Translations under genes and position numbers: made by a program
From: Bacteroides sp.
GTDB lineage: Bacteria > Bacteroidota > Bacteroidia > Bacteroidales > Bacteroidaceae
Direction: 5' to 3'
Assembly: GCA_030152865.1 (NCBI GenBank)
Contig: JASLIW010000013.1
Coordinates: 1-33,436 of the forward strand
Length of the DNA: 33,436 nucleotides
Shown: positions 7,466 to 17,200 of the stretch, one piece after another
Layout: every line of letters starts with the position of its first letter
Numbering within the stretch: position 1 is the first letter of the stretch
The notes under the pieces: model-generated
What the model saw: the letters and a program-made list of their open reading frames with translations, nothing else
The model's database searches: none
What the model was told of the DNA's origin: nothing

Positions 7466-8971
7466 ATGAGACGTACAATACATTTTATTATCCTTGCTGT
7501 ATTTTTGATTTTTGGATTAGGAGCAGACGTTCTTGCTCAGAATCAGCCCAAGAGAGAATTTCGTGGTGCTTGGATTCAAATTATCAATGGTCAATTTCAG
7601 GGCTTGAGCACAGAGGAGGCCCAAAGAAAACTGCTGACTCAACTTGATGCACTTCAAGAAGCAAATATTAATGCCGTGGTTTTTCAGGTCCGTGCAGAGG
7701 CAGATGCTTTCTATGCCTCAAATTTAGAGCCTTGGAGTCGTTTTCTGACTGGACAGCAAGGCAAATCTCCCAATCCTTATTGGGATCCACTAGCTTTTAT
7801 GGTAGAGGAGTGTCATAAGCGCGGCATGGAGTTACACGCCTGGATTAATCCCTTCCGAGCTATGACCAATATTAATAAGGATCTTGCCTATTCGCATCCT
7901 TACATTAAGTATCCAGAACGATTTATAACTTATGGTAATCAATTGTTTTTTGATCCTGCTCTCCAAGAGAATAGAAACTATATTTGCACTATTATTTCTG
8001 ATATTGTGAATCGTTACGATATAGATGCCATTCATATGGATGATTATTTCTACCCTTACCCTAAGGCAGGGATGGAGTTTGATGATGCAGCTAGTTTTCA
8101 GCGTTTGGGCTCCGCTTATACAAATAAGGATGATTGGAGAAGAGATAATGTTAACTTACTCATTAAACAGATTCATGAAACAGTGCGTGGTATTAAGCCC
8201 TGGGTTAAGTTTGGTGTAAGTCCTTTTGGTATTTATCGCAATCAGAGCTCTGATCCCTTTGGGAGTCGTACAAATGGCTTGCAAAACTACGATGATTTAT
8301 ATGCAGATGTTTTGCTATGGGTAAAAAAAGGCTGGGTTGATTATAATATTCCTCAAATATACTGGCACGTAGGGCATCCTGTTGCAGACTATCACATACT
8401 AGTAGATTGGTGGGCTAAGAACAGTAGCAATCGTCCGCTGTTTATCGGGCAGTCCGTTCCAAATACGGTTGAACATGCGGACCCATCTAATCCATCTATG
8501 AATCAGCTTCCTTTGAAGATGAAAATACAACGCTCTTACCAGTCTGTTGGTGGTAGCTGTCAATGGCCTGCAACATCAGTAGTAAGTAATGAGGGTAACT
8601 ACAAAGATTTACTTTCATCCACTTATCATGCTTATCCTGCCTTGATTCCTGTGTTTGATTTTATGGATAATAAAGCGCCTAAAGCTGTACGTAAAGTAAA
8701 GAAAGCTTGGGTTTCAGACGGCTATGTCTTATTTTGGTCGGCTCCTAAAGCCAAAACAATAATGGATGAGGCTGTAAGGTATGTAGTTTATCGCTTTGAA
8801 CGTGGGGAGAAGATAGATTTGGAAGATCCCTCTCACATTGTGGCTATAACCCCAAACACTTTTTATCAGCTGCCTTATCAAGATGGTAAAACAAGATATA
8901 CTTATGTTGTAACTGCTTTAGACAGGCTGCACAACGAATCTAAGTATAAGCGTAAAAGAGTGAAGCTCTAG
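7466..8971 (+). CDS. Secreted GHL10 (DUF187) glycoside hydrolase, YngK/DigH-like
   Basis: The 501-residue protein begins with a signal peptide (hydrophobic residues about 5-24, cleavage near L-A-Q-N). The main domain, about residues 28-380, is the glycosyl-hydrolase-like 10 family: R-E-F-R-G-A-W-I at the start, V-V-F-Q-V-R-A-E-A-D-A-F-Y, L-H-A-W-I-N-P-F-R, and D187-A-I-H-M-D-D-Y-F-Y-P, where D192/D193 lie at the expected active-site strand. A fibronectin III-like tail (about 405-500) follows. The E. coli relative DigH (YddW) cleaves denuded peptidoglycan glycan strands, so a cell-wall role is likely but not shown here. It is a single gene. Its stop is only 16 bases from the stop of the convergent CHR gene, with no obvious terminator between. 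Confidence 0.88.
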   Translation: MRRTIHFIILAVFLIFGLGADVLAQNQPKREFRGAWIQIINGQFQGLSTEEAQRKLLTQLDALQEANINAVVFQVRAEADAFYASNLEPWSRFLTGQQGKSPNPYWDPLAFMVEECHKRGMELHAWINPFRAMTNINKDLAYSHPYIKYPERFITYGNQLFFDPALQENRNYICTIISDIVNRYDIDAIHMDDYFYPYPKAGMEFDDAASFQRLGSAYTNKDDWRRDNVNLLIKQIHETVRGIKPWVKFGVSPFGIYRNQSSDPFGSRTNGLQNYDDLYADVLLWVKKGWVDYNIPQIYWHVGHPVADYHILVDWWAKNSSNRPLFIGQSVPNTVEHADPSNPSMNQLPLKMKIQRSYQSVGGSCQWPATSVVSNEGNYKDLLSSTYHAYPALIPVFDFMDNKAPKAVRKVKKAWVSDGYVLFWSAPKAKTIMDEAVRYVVYRFERGEKIDLEDPSHIVAITPNTFYQLPYQDGKTRYTYVVTALDRLHNESKYKRKRVKL

Positions 8972-8987
8972 TCGATAGACTTCCGTA

Positions 8988-9548
8988 CTAGTAAATAATA
9001 AGCCCTATCACTCCACAAATAATAATGAGTAAGATAGGGTTTATTTTGTATTTAGATCTCGAGAAGAAGAAAGCCAGTGCAAAGATTACTATACTGGATA
9101 CAAAGGCATACATATCTTCAGTAGGAGAAGAGAAGTTTTCACTATTCATCAAGACTAATGCTGCTGCTGCTAGCAAACCAACTACTGCCGGGCGTAGTCC
9201 GCTAAATACAGCTGTGACAGCAGGATGATTGCTATACTTTAAAAAGTATTTACTAATAATCAACATCAGGATAAAAGAAGGGAGTACAACAGCAAAGGTA
9301 GCTACTACAGACCCCAAAACCGCACCTCCAGTGGCAGTATAGCCCACATAAGTAGCAGCATTGATGCCGATAGGACCTGGTGTCATTTGGCTTATAGCCA
9401 CAATGTCTGTAAACTCTTGTGGAGATACCCATGCATAGCGAGTAACAACCTCTCCCTGTATCATAGACAACATGGCATAACCGCCACCAAAGCCAAATAA
9501 GCCTATTTTAAAGAAGGTCCAAAACAGTTGAATGTAAAGCGTAATCAT
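8988..9548 (-). CDS. chrA: CHR-family (chromate transporter) protein, second half of a pair
   Basis: The 186-residue membrane protein is one CHR domain. It has the signature F-G-F-G-G-G-Y-A-M near residue 18 and M-T-P-G-P-I-G-I-N about 55, followed by several hydrophobic helices. Single-domain CHR proteins occur as adjacent pairs that are thought to form an antiparallel heterodimer equal to the long two-domain ChrA. The family is named for chromate efflux, but chromate resistance has not been shown for many members and the physiological substrate is uncertain. The start overlaps the stop of the upstream CHR gene by 4 bases (9545-9548), so the two subunits are translationally coupled. Confidence 0.9.
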   Translation of the reverse strand: MITLYIQLFWTFFKIGLFGFGGGYAMLSMIQGEVVTRYAWVSPQEFTDIVAISQMTPGPIGINAATYVGYTATGGAVLGSVVATFAVVLPSFILMLIISKYFLKYSNHPAVTAVFSGLRPAVVGLLAAAALVLMNSENFSSPTEDMYAFVSSIVIFALAFFFSRSKYKINPILLIIICGVIGLIIY

Positions 9549-10087
9549 ACTTTCTTTTTATTTAGTTTACCCCAGATTAGTCCAAGTGTTCCTGCAGCCA
9601 CTATAATCCAAATTGGAGAGACTCCCAACAACCAGATTAGTAAGGCTGACACAATAGGTATCCATACATTGTACCTGGATATTTTGGCTGATTTGGCCAT
9701 TGAGAAGGTAGGTGCTGCGATGAGTGCTACTACAGCAGGACGTATGGCCTTAAACATTTTTTCCACATAGATGTTGTCCTTAAAAGATTGAAAGAACATA
9801 GCGATCATAAGTATAATAAGGAAAGAGGGGAGTACAGAGCCAAGAGTAGTTACTAAGCATCCTTTGACTCCCTTGAGCTTATAGCCGATAAATATGGAGA
9901 TATTTACAGCCAAAACTCCTGGAGCTGATTGAGCTATGGCAAGTAAGTCCACAAAGTCTTCTTGAGATATCCACGCTCTTTTAGTAACAATCTCATTTTG
10001 TATGATAGGTACCATAGCATAACCTCCACCTATCGTAAAGGCGCCTATCTTGAAAAATATTTTAAATAACTGCCAATATGGATTCAT
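9545..10087 (-). CDS. chrA: CHR-family (chromate transporter) protein, first half of a pair
   Basis: The 180-residue membrane protein is the partner of the next gene. It carries F-T-I-G-G-G-Y-A-M-V-P-I-I and A-Q-S-A-P-G-V-L-A-V-N, matching the same two CHR signatures, plus about five to six hydrophobic segments. Its ATG (10085-10087) overlaps the stop of the large HTCS regulator gene by 4 bases, so it is cotranscribed with that regulator. Its own stop overlaps the start of the second CHR gene. Membrane location is clear; the transported anion is not. Confidence 0.9.
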   Translation of the reverse strand: MNPYWQLFKIFFKIGAFTIGGGYAMVPIIQNEIVTKRAWISQEDFVDLLAIAQSAPGVLAVNISIFIGYKLKGVKGCLVTTLGSVLPSFLIILMIAMFFQSFKDNIYVEKMFKAIRPAVVALIAAPTFSMAKSAKISRYNVWIPIVSALLIWLLGVSPIWIIVAAGTLGLIWGKLNKKKV

Positions 10088-13000
10088 CTTGAGTTTTCTT
10101 TTGCATATTTGGATGGAGTGACCTTATAATGTTTCTTAAACACCTCTCTAAAGTACTTGGCATCGTTAAAGCCCGTTCTATCAGCTATTTCAGTGATGGT
10201 GTACTCTTTTGTTAGCAGAAGCTCTGCTGCGTGATTTAATTTGATCAATCGAATATAATCTGAAGGTGTTTTATTCGTTAGTGCTTTTAGCTTATTGTAA
10301 AAACTTGTTCTACTCATATTCAAAAGAGAGCAGAGTGTATCTACCGTAAAATCAGATTCCGACATATGTTCTTCTACCTTCTCTTTGACAGAGGCTATAA
10401 ACTCTCTATCTAAGCTAGTAGAACAATTGACACAATCTATCGGTTCTTCTTGAATGTCTAAATTAGCATACTTATCTCTAAGTATAGCACGATTAGCTAG
10501 TAAGTTGGCCATCGATGCTTTTAATATGCGGTAGTTAAATGGCTTTAATATAAACTCATCTGCACCATTTTGGAGTCCTTTTAATATATGTTTCTCATCA
10601 TTTTTATCTGTTATGAGAATAATAGGTATATGAGAGGTGTCAAGGTCTGCTTTAAGGGTGAGTGATAAATCTGTTCCCTTCATATCTCCTAGCACCATTT
10701 TTGCAATAATAATATCAGGGTTAATTTGCTTGGTTATTTGTAGTGCTGCTTTAGCTGTATCTACTGTGTGGATGTTATATTCATCAGCCAACGCTTCTTG
10801 TATATCAGCAATCAGTTCTTGATCATCTTCTACCAGAAGGAGCTTGGGTTTGCTTCCATCTGGTTTGATTGTTGACTGAGTTAGAAAGTTGTTTTCAAGT
10901 TTTTCATCCGTTTTATCTTTGTCTGCTTTTGGATCCGAATTAGGAAGCTTTATGAGGTCGAGTAGAGCCTTAGAGCTACTTTTCTCATTTACTTGTATAT
11001 AAACGGGAAAGCATAAGGTAAAAGTAGTACCCTCTTTATCTGTGCTTTCTAGTTTGGCAGTACCCTTGTGTACATTCACTAGTTGGCAAACGAGTTGGAG
11101 CCCTAGCTCTTTTTGAATGCATTTATTGTGGTAAATAGCCTCATCTATACAACCCCCCTTTTCAAAACCATCCAATTGCTCTTTTGTAAAGCATTCACCA
11201 CCGTGGTTCACTTTTACAATCCATTGGTCATTATTAAATTCCACTGAGACTGTTACAGTAGAGAAGTCTGGGCTTCTATCAATGGCGATGTGCAGAATGT
11301 TATTGATAATAGTTTGGACCTTATCTTTATCTATCCATACCTTTTCATCCTGTGGTGCACTTTTAAACTCCACTTTGACTTGTTTTAACTCAGCAAGTGC
11401 ATATACTTGTTTTACTAGGCGTGATATAAATGGAATGAGATGATGCTCTGAGAGGTAGAGCTTATTTCTGTTTTTTTCCATTCTTTCGTAATTTATCGCA
11501 TTGTCATTTTGAGCAAGTAAGGTATTTAGATTTCTCAATACGACACGGAGATTATCTTCTCCCTTTGGGGTTAAGCTCTCTGTTTCACTAATCTCTAGTA
11601 TCGGCTCTTTGATGAGGCGAAGAGGTACTTTGATGTCATGAGCTGTATTGTAGTAGAATCTTTTTGTGTGGTCTACTAGCTTTTGCTCATTACGCTGTAT
11701 GAGGTATTTTATAAATAGAACAAGAGCCGTTAGTATAAGTAAGATGTATAGAATACGTGCAAAAGTACCCCACCAAATAGGGTGTAAGACTTCGATAGCT
11801 AATTGACGCTCCTCTAGAACCTTTTGGTTTGCATCTCGAGGGATAGTTCTAAGTTTGAACAGGTAAGTTCCTGCTTGTAGGTTGGAAAAACTAAAAACAG
11901 TGTTGCTACTTGGTTTGCTCCACTCTTCACTTAGCCCTTCAAGCTTCCATTGATACAAAATATTAGAAGGATAGTCGTAATTAATAGAGCCCACCTTGAT
12001 GGTTATATTGCCTTGTTTTGATTTGAGCTTAATTTGATTAGTTCGATCTAAAACATCTGTGAGTATTCCCGTATCATCTAGGGGATGAATAGCTTGCTGG
12101 CCCACCTTCAACTCCTCAAGTACAAGTTTGCTTGTGTAGTCTGCAGTAATCAAGCTATCTCGACTGAAACACACCGCTCCTTCTGCACTTCCAAATAAGA
12201 ACGAACCATTTTGGAGTTGAGTACCTGCATTGCTATTGAAAAATGTTGTGAGTAGACCTTGGTCTTTTGTCCAATTCTTTATTTCAAGTGTTTCTGTATT
12301 TACTTTAGACAAGCCTCTATCTGTACCGATATAAAGTGTAGGGCTATTTGAGTCAGCTACTATAGACCGAATAGAGTTTGTAAAGAAGAGACTGTTGTCT
12401 TTATGTAGATGTTCGAAAGAACCCATATGTGGCTTAAAGATAAGTAAGCCCTCATTAGTCCCAATGTAAAGTGTTTCGTTGGCATCTTGATGTAAGGCAT
12501 GGATGTATGCACTTTGAGTAGGTAGGTCAATTTGTCTACTGTCACCAGATTTTTTATCTAAGAGATAAAGCCCTTTAGCCGAACCGATCCAAATGCTGTT
12601 TGAATCTTTTTCGACGAGTGAGGTTATGGAGTTTAAATTGCTATAGTAGCGGAGGCGTTCTTCAGCAGGACTGTAGAGTTTGAGGTTGTAATATCCTCCC
12701 ATCCAGATATTTTGATCTTTATCGCGAAGGATAGCTCGAATGCATTTGTCTGGAAGATCAATATGCTGCACTTCATTAGATAATAGTAACTCAGACTGTC
12801 TTGTCCTTTTATTTATTTTATAGACGCCAGAATTGTATCCTCCGACCCATATGATACCTGGTGTAAGCTCCACGAGTGAGAGGAATATATGGTTACTAAT
12901 GGGTGCGTTTTTGTTGTAAGAAGAGAGGTATGTTTCCCATTTATCTTCTTTGACACGGTACAAACTTACTCCATTGGCTGTAGCAAACCAGATGTCTCCT

Positions 13001-14076
13001 TCACTGTCCTCCAATACATGATTAACTTCATTGTGCACTAAGGATTGATCATGCTTAGGAATGTGCTTGATCCAGTCGTAACTTTTATTCTTGCTACTAC
13101 GAATGCTTATACCTGCAGGGTAAGTTGCCATCCAGATGCGCCTGTTATCATCCAAGAAGATATCCTTAACACTATTGCTTTTCATGGCATTAGGCTTATC
13201 ATAATCTGCTTGAATAAATGGCTTGACCTCATCTTTACTAAGATTAATCAGGTAGATACCAGCTCCATTTGTCGCAACCAATACCTCATTATCCGAGTAG
13301 GTTATAATGCGATTAACACTCGTCATCTGTAGGTCAAACTGTGAGCGAAACTTCTGCTCTGAAAGGTCATATGCAAAAATCCCCTGTTTTAAGCTTGCAA
13401 TAAGTAAGGTCTGAGTTGCCTCATGGTAGTAAAGCTTTTCAATGCGCATAGGAAGCTTATCTATTAAAAAAGAGGAGGTTTCTAATTGAAGAGAATCTTC
13501 TTTAATTCTTGCCCGAAACACGCCATGTGTTGTACCGATAGCATATTCGTCTTGACCTATCTCCACAGCTGTTGTAGTGGCATAGAGTGGATGTTGACTG
13601 ATATTTATGGGTTTGTTGTCTTTGTAGTTGTAGATATGAAGATTGCCCTTATAAGACATCCAAATTCGATGCTGTGTATCTATATAAGAGAAATCTAAGA
13701 GCGCAATATCTTCAGTATCATTGGGGTATTCATAAAAAAAATCAAACTGATCAGTTTGATGGTTAAACAAAAACACCTTGCCATCTGCCCCTATTTGCCA
13801 GAGTTTTTGGTCTGGGGTATAAAATAGATTTCTTAAATGTACAGCTGTGTTCAACTGTTGTCCCCGATAGCTTATATCATAATGTTTAAATTCAGAGCCA
13901 TTGAAGCGATCCACTCCTTCATATGTTAAGAACCACATATAACCTTGAGCATCCTTTTGAATGCTATATACATGCCTGTGACTTAAGCCGTCATTGACAC
14001 CTAGATAGGTGTATGACTGTGCGTAGCAGAGTAGAGGTAGGAGTACGAGACAAAAAAATAGTTGTAGTCTCTTCAT
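10084..14076 (-). CDS. Hybrid two-component system regulator (HTCS) with degraded kinase and receiver sites
   Basis: The 1330-residue one-protein sensor-regulator has a signal peptide (cleavage near C-Y-A-Q, residue 20). A two-component-regulator beta-propeller pair spans about 21-680 (repeats such as I-W-M-A-T, I-W-V-G-G, L-Y-I-G-T), then a Y_Y_Y domain to about 768 and one membrane helix (774-793). Next are HisKA (H813), an ATPase domain, a receiver (about 1076-1190) and an AraC helix-turn-helix (about 1225-1328). It should sense a periplasmic ligand and control genes from the membrane. Several phosphotransfer residues are altered. In the H-box, V817 stands where T is usual. The N-box has I930 where the Mg-binding Asn is expected (N926-I-L-H-I930). 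The G1 box reads N-H958-G-G-E-C962 instead of D-x-G-x-G. The receiver phosphoacceptor is K1126. The receiver acidic pocket, Thr and Lys are kept. It heads an operon with the CHR pair. Confidence 0.93.
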   Translation of the reverse strand: MKRLQLFFCLVLLPLLCYAQSYTYLGVNDGLSHRHVYSIQKDAQGYMWFLTYEGVDRFNGSEFKHYDISYRGQQLNTAVHLRNLFYTPDQKLWQIGADGKVFLFNHQTDQFDFFYEYPNDTEDIALLDFSYIDTQHRIWMSYKGNLHIYNYKDNKPINISQHPLYATTTAVEIGQDEYAIGTTHGVFRARIKEDSLQLETSSFLIDKLPMRIEKLYYHEATQTLLIASLKQGIFAYDLSEQKFRSQFDLQMTSVNRIITYSDNEVLVATNGAGIYLINLSKDEVKPFIQADYDKPNAMKSNSVKDIFLDDNRRIWMATYPAGISIRSSKNKSYDWIKHIPKHDQSLVHNEVNHVLEDSEGDIWFATANGVSLYRVKEDKWETYLSSYNKNAPISNHIFLSLVELTPGIIWVGGYNSGVYKINKRTRQSELLLSNEVQHIDLPDKCIRAILRDKDQNIWMGGYYNLKLYSPAEERLRYYSNLNSITSLVEKDSNSIWIGSAKGLYLLDKKSGDSRQIDLPTQSAYIHALHQDANETLYIGTNEGLLIFKPHMGSFEHLHKDNSLFFTNSIRSIVADSNSPTLYIGTDRGLSKVNTETLEIKNWTKDQGLLTTFFNSNAGTQLQNGSFLFGSAEGAVCFSRDSLITADYTSKLVLEELKVGQQAIHPLDDTGILTDVLDRTNQIKLKSKQGNITIKVGSINYDYPSNILYQWKLEGLSEEWSKPSSNTVFSFSNLQAGTYLFKLRTIPRDANQKVLEERQLAIEVLHPIWWGTFARILYILLILTALVLFIKYLIQRNEQKLVDHTKRFYYNTAHDIKVPLRLIKEPILEISETESLTPKGEDNLRVVLRNLNTLLAQNDNAINYERMEKNRNKLYLSEHHLIPFISRLVKQVYALAELKQVKVEFKSAPQDEKVWIDKDKVQTIINNILHIAIDRSPDFSTVTVSVEFNNDQWIVKVNHGGECFTKEQLDGFEKGGCIDEAIYHNKCIQKELGLQLVCQLVNVHKGTAKLESTDKEGTTFTLCFPVYIQVNEKSSSKALLDLIKLPNSDPKADKDKTDEKLENNFLTQSTIKPDGSKPKLLLVEDDQELIADIQEALADEYNIHTVDTAKAALQITKQINPDIIIAKMVLGDMKGTDLSLTLKADLDTSHIPIILITDKNDEKHILKGLQNGADEFILKPFNYRILKASMANLLANRAILRDKYANLDIQEEPIDCVNCSTSLDREFIASVKEKVEEHMSESDFTVDTLCSLLNMSRTSFYNKLKALTNKTPSDYIRLIKLNHAAELLLTKEYTITEIADRTGFNDAKYFREVFKKHYKVTPSKYAKENSR

Positions 14077-14130
14077 TTTGTTTGTGTTAAAGCATTGAAT
14101 TAATCAAAAGAGGGATAATAAGATGCTATA

Positions 14131-14138
14131 CAAAATTA
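14131..14138 (-). promoter_or_regulatory. Possible -7 element upstream of the HTCS operon
   Basis: The minus strand reads TAATTTTG, 54 bases upstream of the ATG at 14076. There is no -33 TTTG at good spacing, so this is tentative. Confidence 0.35.
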
Positions 14139-14199
14139 AAGAAAATAAGGTGCAAACCCAAATAATAGCTCTTCGGGATGCGTTTTTCTAAAATCAAAA

Positions 14200-14231
14200 A
14201 AGAGGTAGCGTAATTAATTACGCTACCTCTT
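14200..14231 (-). terminator. Perfect palindromic terminator after purL
   Basis: Bases 14200-14215 are exactly complementary to 14216-14231. On the minus strand the hairpin is followed by T5 and a further AT-rich tract. It ends purL transcription before the HTCS operon. Confidence 0.85.
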
Positions 14232-14255
14232 AAGTTTTAACTCCTAAGGATTAAA

Positions 14256-17200
14256 TTAGTTTTTGGCTTCAATCCATTGGCGAGCATTAACAAATGCCTC
14301 TATCCAGGGCGTGATCTCATCTTGGATTCTATCTGCAGGGTAGTAAGCATTTTGCCAAGGAAATATGGCGCGTTCTAAGTGTGGCATCATGGCAATATGA
14401 CGACCATCTGCACTAGCTACAGCTGCAGCTGAGTATGCTGAGTCATTAGGATTTCCAGGATACTCGTCATAGGCATATTTGGCTACAATATGGTAATCTT
14501 GTTCATTAGGACCTAGGTCAAAACGACCTTCACCATGTGCTACCCAAGCTCCAAGCTTATAGCCACTCAAAGATCCAAATAAAATAGATCGGTTAGTAGG
14601 AATAACTAAGCCAGTATAAGCTGATTCAAATTTCTGTGATCTGTTTACTCTCATCTTGGGTTTGTATTCATGATCAGGGTAAATAATATCAAGCTCTAGC
14701 ATGAGTTGACAACCGTTGCATACACCTAAGGATAGTGTGTCTTCGCGTTTAAAGAAGTTCGAAATGGACTCCTTTGCTTTTGCGTTGTATAAGATGCCGC
14801 CAGCCCAGCCTTTGGCAGAACCAAATACATCAGAGTTGGAGAAGCCACCACAGAACACAGCAAACTGAATATCTTCTAAGGTTTCTCTTCCACTTGTCAG
14901 ATCAGTCATAGCCACATCCTTCACATCAAAACCAGCTAGGTGTAGTGCATAAGCCATCTCTTTTTCACCATTTGTTCCTTTTTCACGGATGATAGCCGCC
15001 TTGATTCCAGAAGCACCCTTACGTTTGGCTTTAAGCTTATACTGTGCTAGCTTACCTGTGAAGTTAGGGCTGAATGCAAACTCAATAGGTTGTTTTTTGT
15101 AATTCTCAAATCGTTTTTGAGCCGTCCCGTTGAAAGACTGCTTTTTATCAAATAGGTAGGAAGTCGAATACCATACATCACGAAGGTAATCGATGCCAAA
15201 CTGATAAGTCGCTCCATCTTTATTTGCTAGAATATGACGCTCGTTTGTTGGCTTACCTAGTTTAACGATTCCAACACCCTCTTCTTCGAGTAGGGCTAAG
15301 ATACTATTTGCTTTTCTATCTTCTATCTGCACAATTACTCCTGGATTTTCAGCAAATAAAATCTTTAGGAGATCTGGCTCAGCAAAGACATCTAAGTCTA
15401 GCTCTATACCACCTTCGGTATTTGCAAAGCACATTTCAAGAAGTGTTGTAATTAAGCCACCAGCTGAAATATCGTGACCTGCGAGGATATGACCTTTCTC
15501 TACTAAGCTTTGAATCGTGTTGAAAGCTACTTTGAAATATTCAGCATCTTTGACTGTAGGTACTTCACTACCCACCTTAGCTAGCGATTGAGCAAAAGCA
15601 GAACCTCCAAGCTTTAAAGTGTCAAAACTAAGGTCGATGTGATAGAAAGAAGATTTGGGGTTATTTACCATAACAGGAGATACAACCTTTCTTACATCTG
15701 TTACCTCTCCCATAGCAGATACGATGACGGTACCTGGTGCTATGACCTTTTCTCCATTAGGGTATTTCTGTGTCATTGACAAAGAATCCTTTCCTGTAGG
15801 TACATTAATACCAAGTGAGCAGCAAAAGTCACTCAAAGCTTGAACTGCTGTGTAAAGACGTGCATCTTCTCCTTCTTGTGAGCGACAAGGCCACATCCAG
15901 TTGGCAGAGAGAGAGATAGCGCTTAAACCATCCGTTAGTGGTGCAAAAACGATATTGGTTAGGGCTTCACTTACAGATAAGACAGAGCCAGCCTGAGCAT
16001 CCGCAAGTCCTGCTTGTGGGGCATGCCCGATGGAGGTAGCTATACCTTTTTTGCCTTGGTAGTCTAGTGCTACTACGCCGCAGTCGCTAAGTGGCAGCTG
16101 TATTTCTCCTTGGCACTGTTGACGGGCTATTTTTCCCGTAACAGAGCGGTCTACTTTATTGGTGAGCCAGTCCTTACAAGCTACAGCTTCCATTTGTAAT
16201 ACCTCAGTGAGGTATTCATTTACTTTACTTGCTTCGTAGGTAGGCATTTCGTAGTGATGCTCTACACTTTTATCCTCCATAATTGTTTTGGGCGAAGATC
16301 CAAACATTTGATCCATAGATAGATCAAATGGACGCTTGCCATCAGCTTGTTGGAAATAAAATTGATTATCTCCAGTTGTTTCTCCCACCACATACATGGG
16401 AGCACGTTCACGCTGAGCTATCTTTTGGACATGATCTAAGGATTCCTTAGCTATCAATAGTCCCATACGTTCTTGAGATTCATTGGCTATTATTTCTTTG
16501 GCCGAAAGTGTCTTATCGCCAATAGGAAGCTTGTCCATCTCGACATAGCCTCCACAACCTTCTACTAGCTCAGAAAGACAGTTGAGGTGTCCAGCAGAGC
16601 CATGATCATGGATAGATATGATGGGGTTATTTTCTTCTTCTGTTAGGGCACGTATCACATTATTTGCACGCTTCTGCATTTCAGCATTGGCTCTTTGTAC
16701 AGCATTAAGCTCGATACCACTGCTATACCTTCCAGTGTCTACAGACGATACTGAGCCGCCACCAAGCCCGATACGGTAGTTGTCTCCACCCAAAACGACT
16801 ATTTTATTGCCTTTTTCGGGAGTGCCCTTTTGAGCATCTCTCTTACGTGCATAGCCCACTCCTCCTGCCAGCATGATTACTTTATCATAACCATACTCCA
16901 CATTGTTTTCTTGATGTTCGAAAGTAAGGAGAGAACCGCAAATTAGGGGTTGACCAAATTTATTTCCAAAGTCTGAAGCTCCATTTGATGCTTTAATTAA
17001 AATTTCCTCTGGAGTTTGATATAGCCATTCACGGACAGGTAGTATGTTTTCCCAGGCACGACCTTCTTCCATACGTGGGTAGGAGGTTATGTATACAGCT
17101 GTACCTGCTATTGGCCAAGAGCCCTTGCCACCAGCCATACGGTCTCTAATTTCACCTCCAGTACCAGTTGAGGCTCCATTAAAGGGTTCTACTGTAGTAG

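Noticed and set aside
7441..7647. 68-residue frame overlapping the start of the GHL10 gene
   Set aside because: It starts with TTG inside the -7 promoter element and runs in another frame of a clear signal-peptide gene.
10084..14076. Polysaccharide utilisation locus around the HTCS
   Set aside because: No susC, susD, sulfatase or glycan transporter gene is nearby; a single GHL10 hydrolase on the other strand is not enough.
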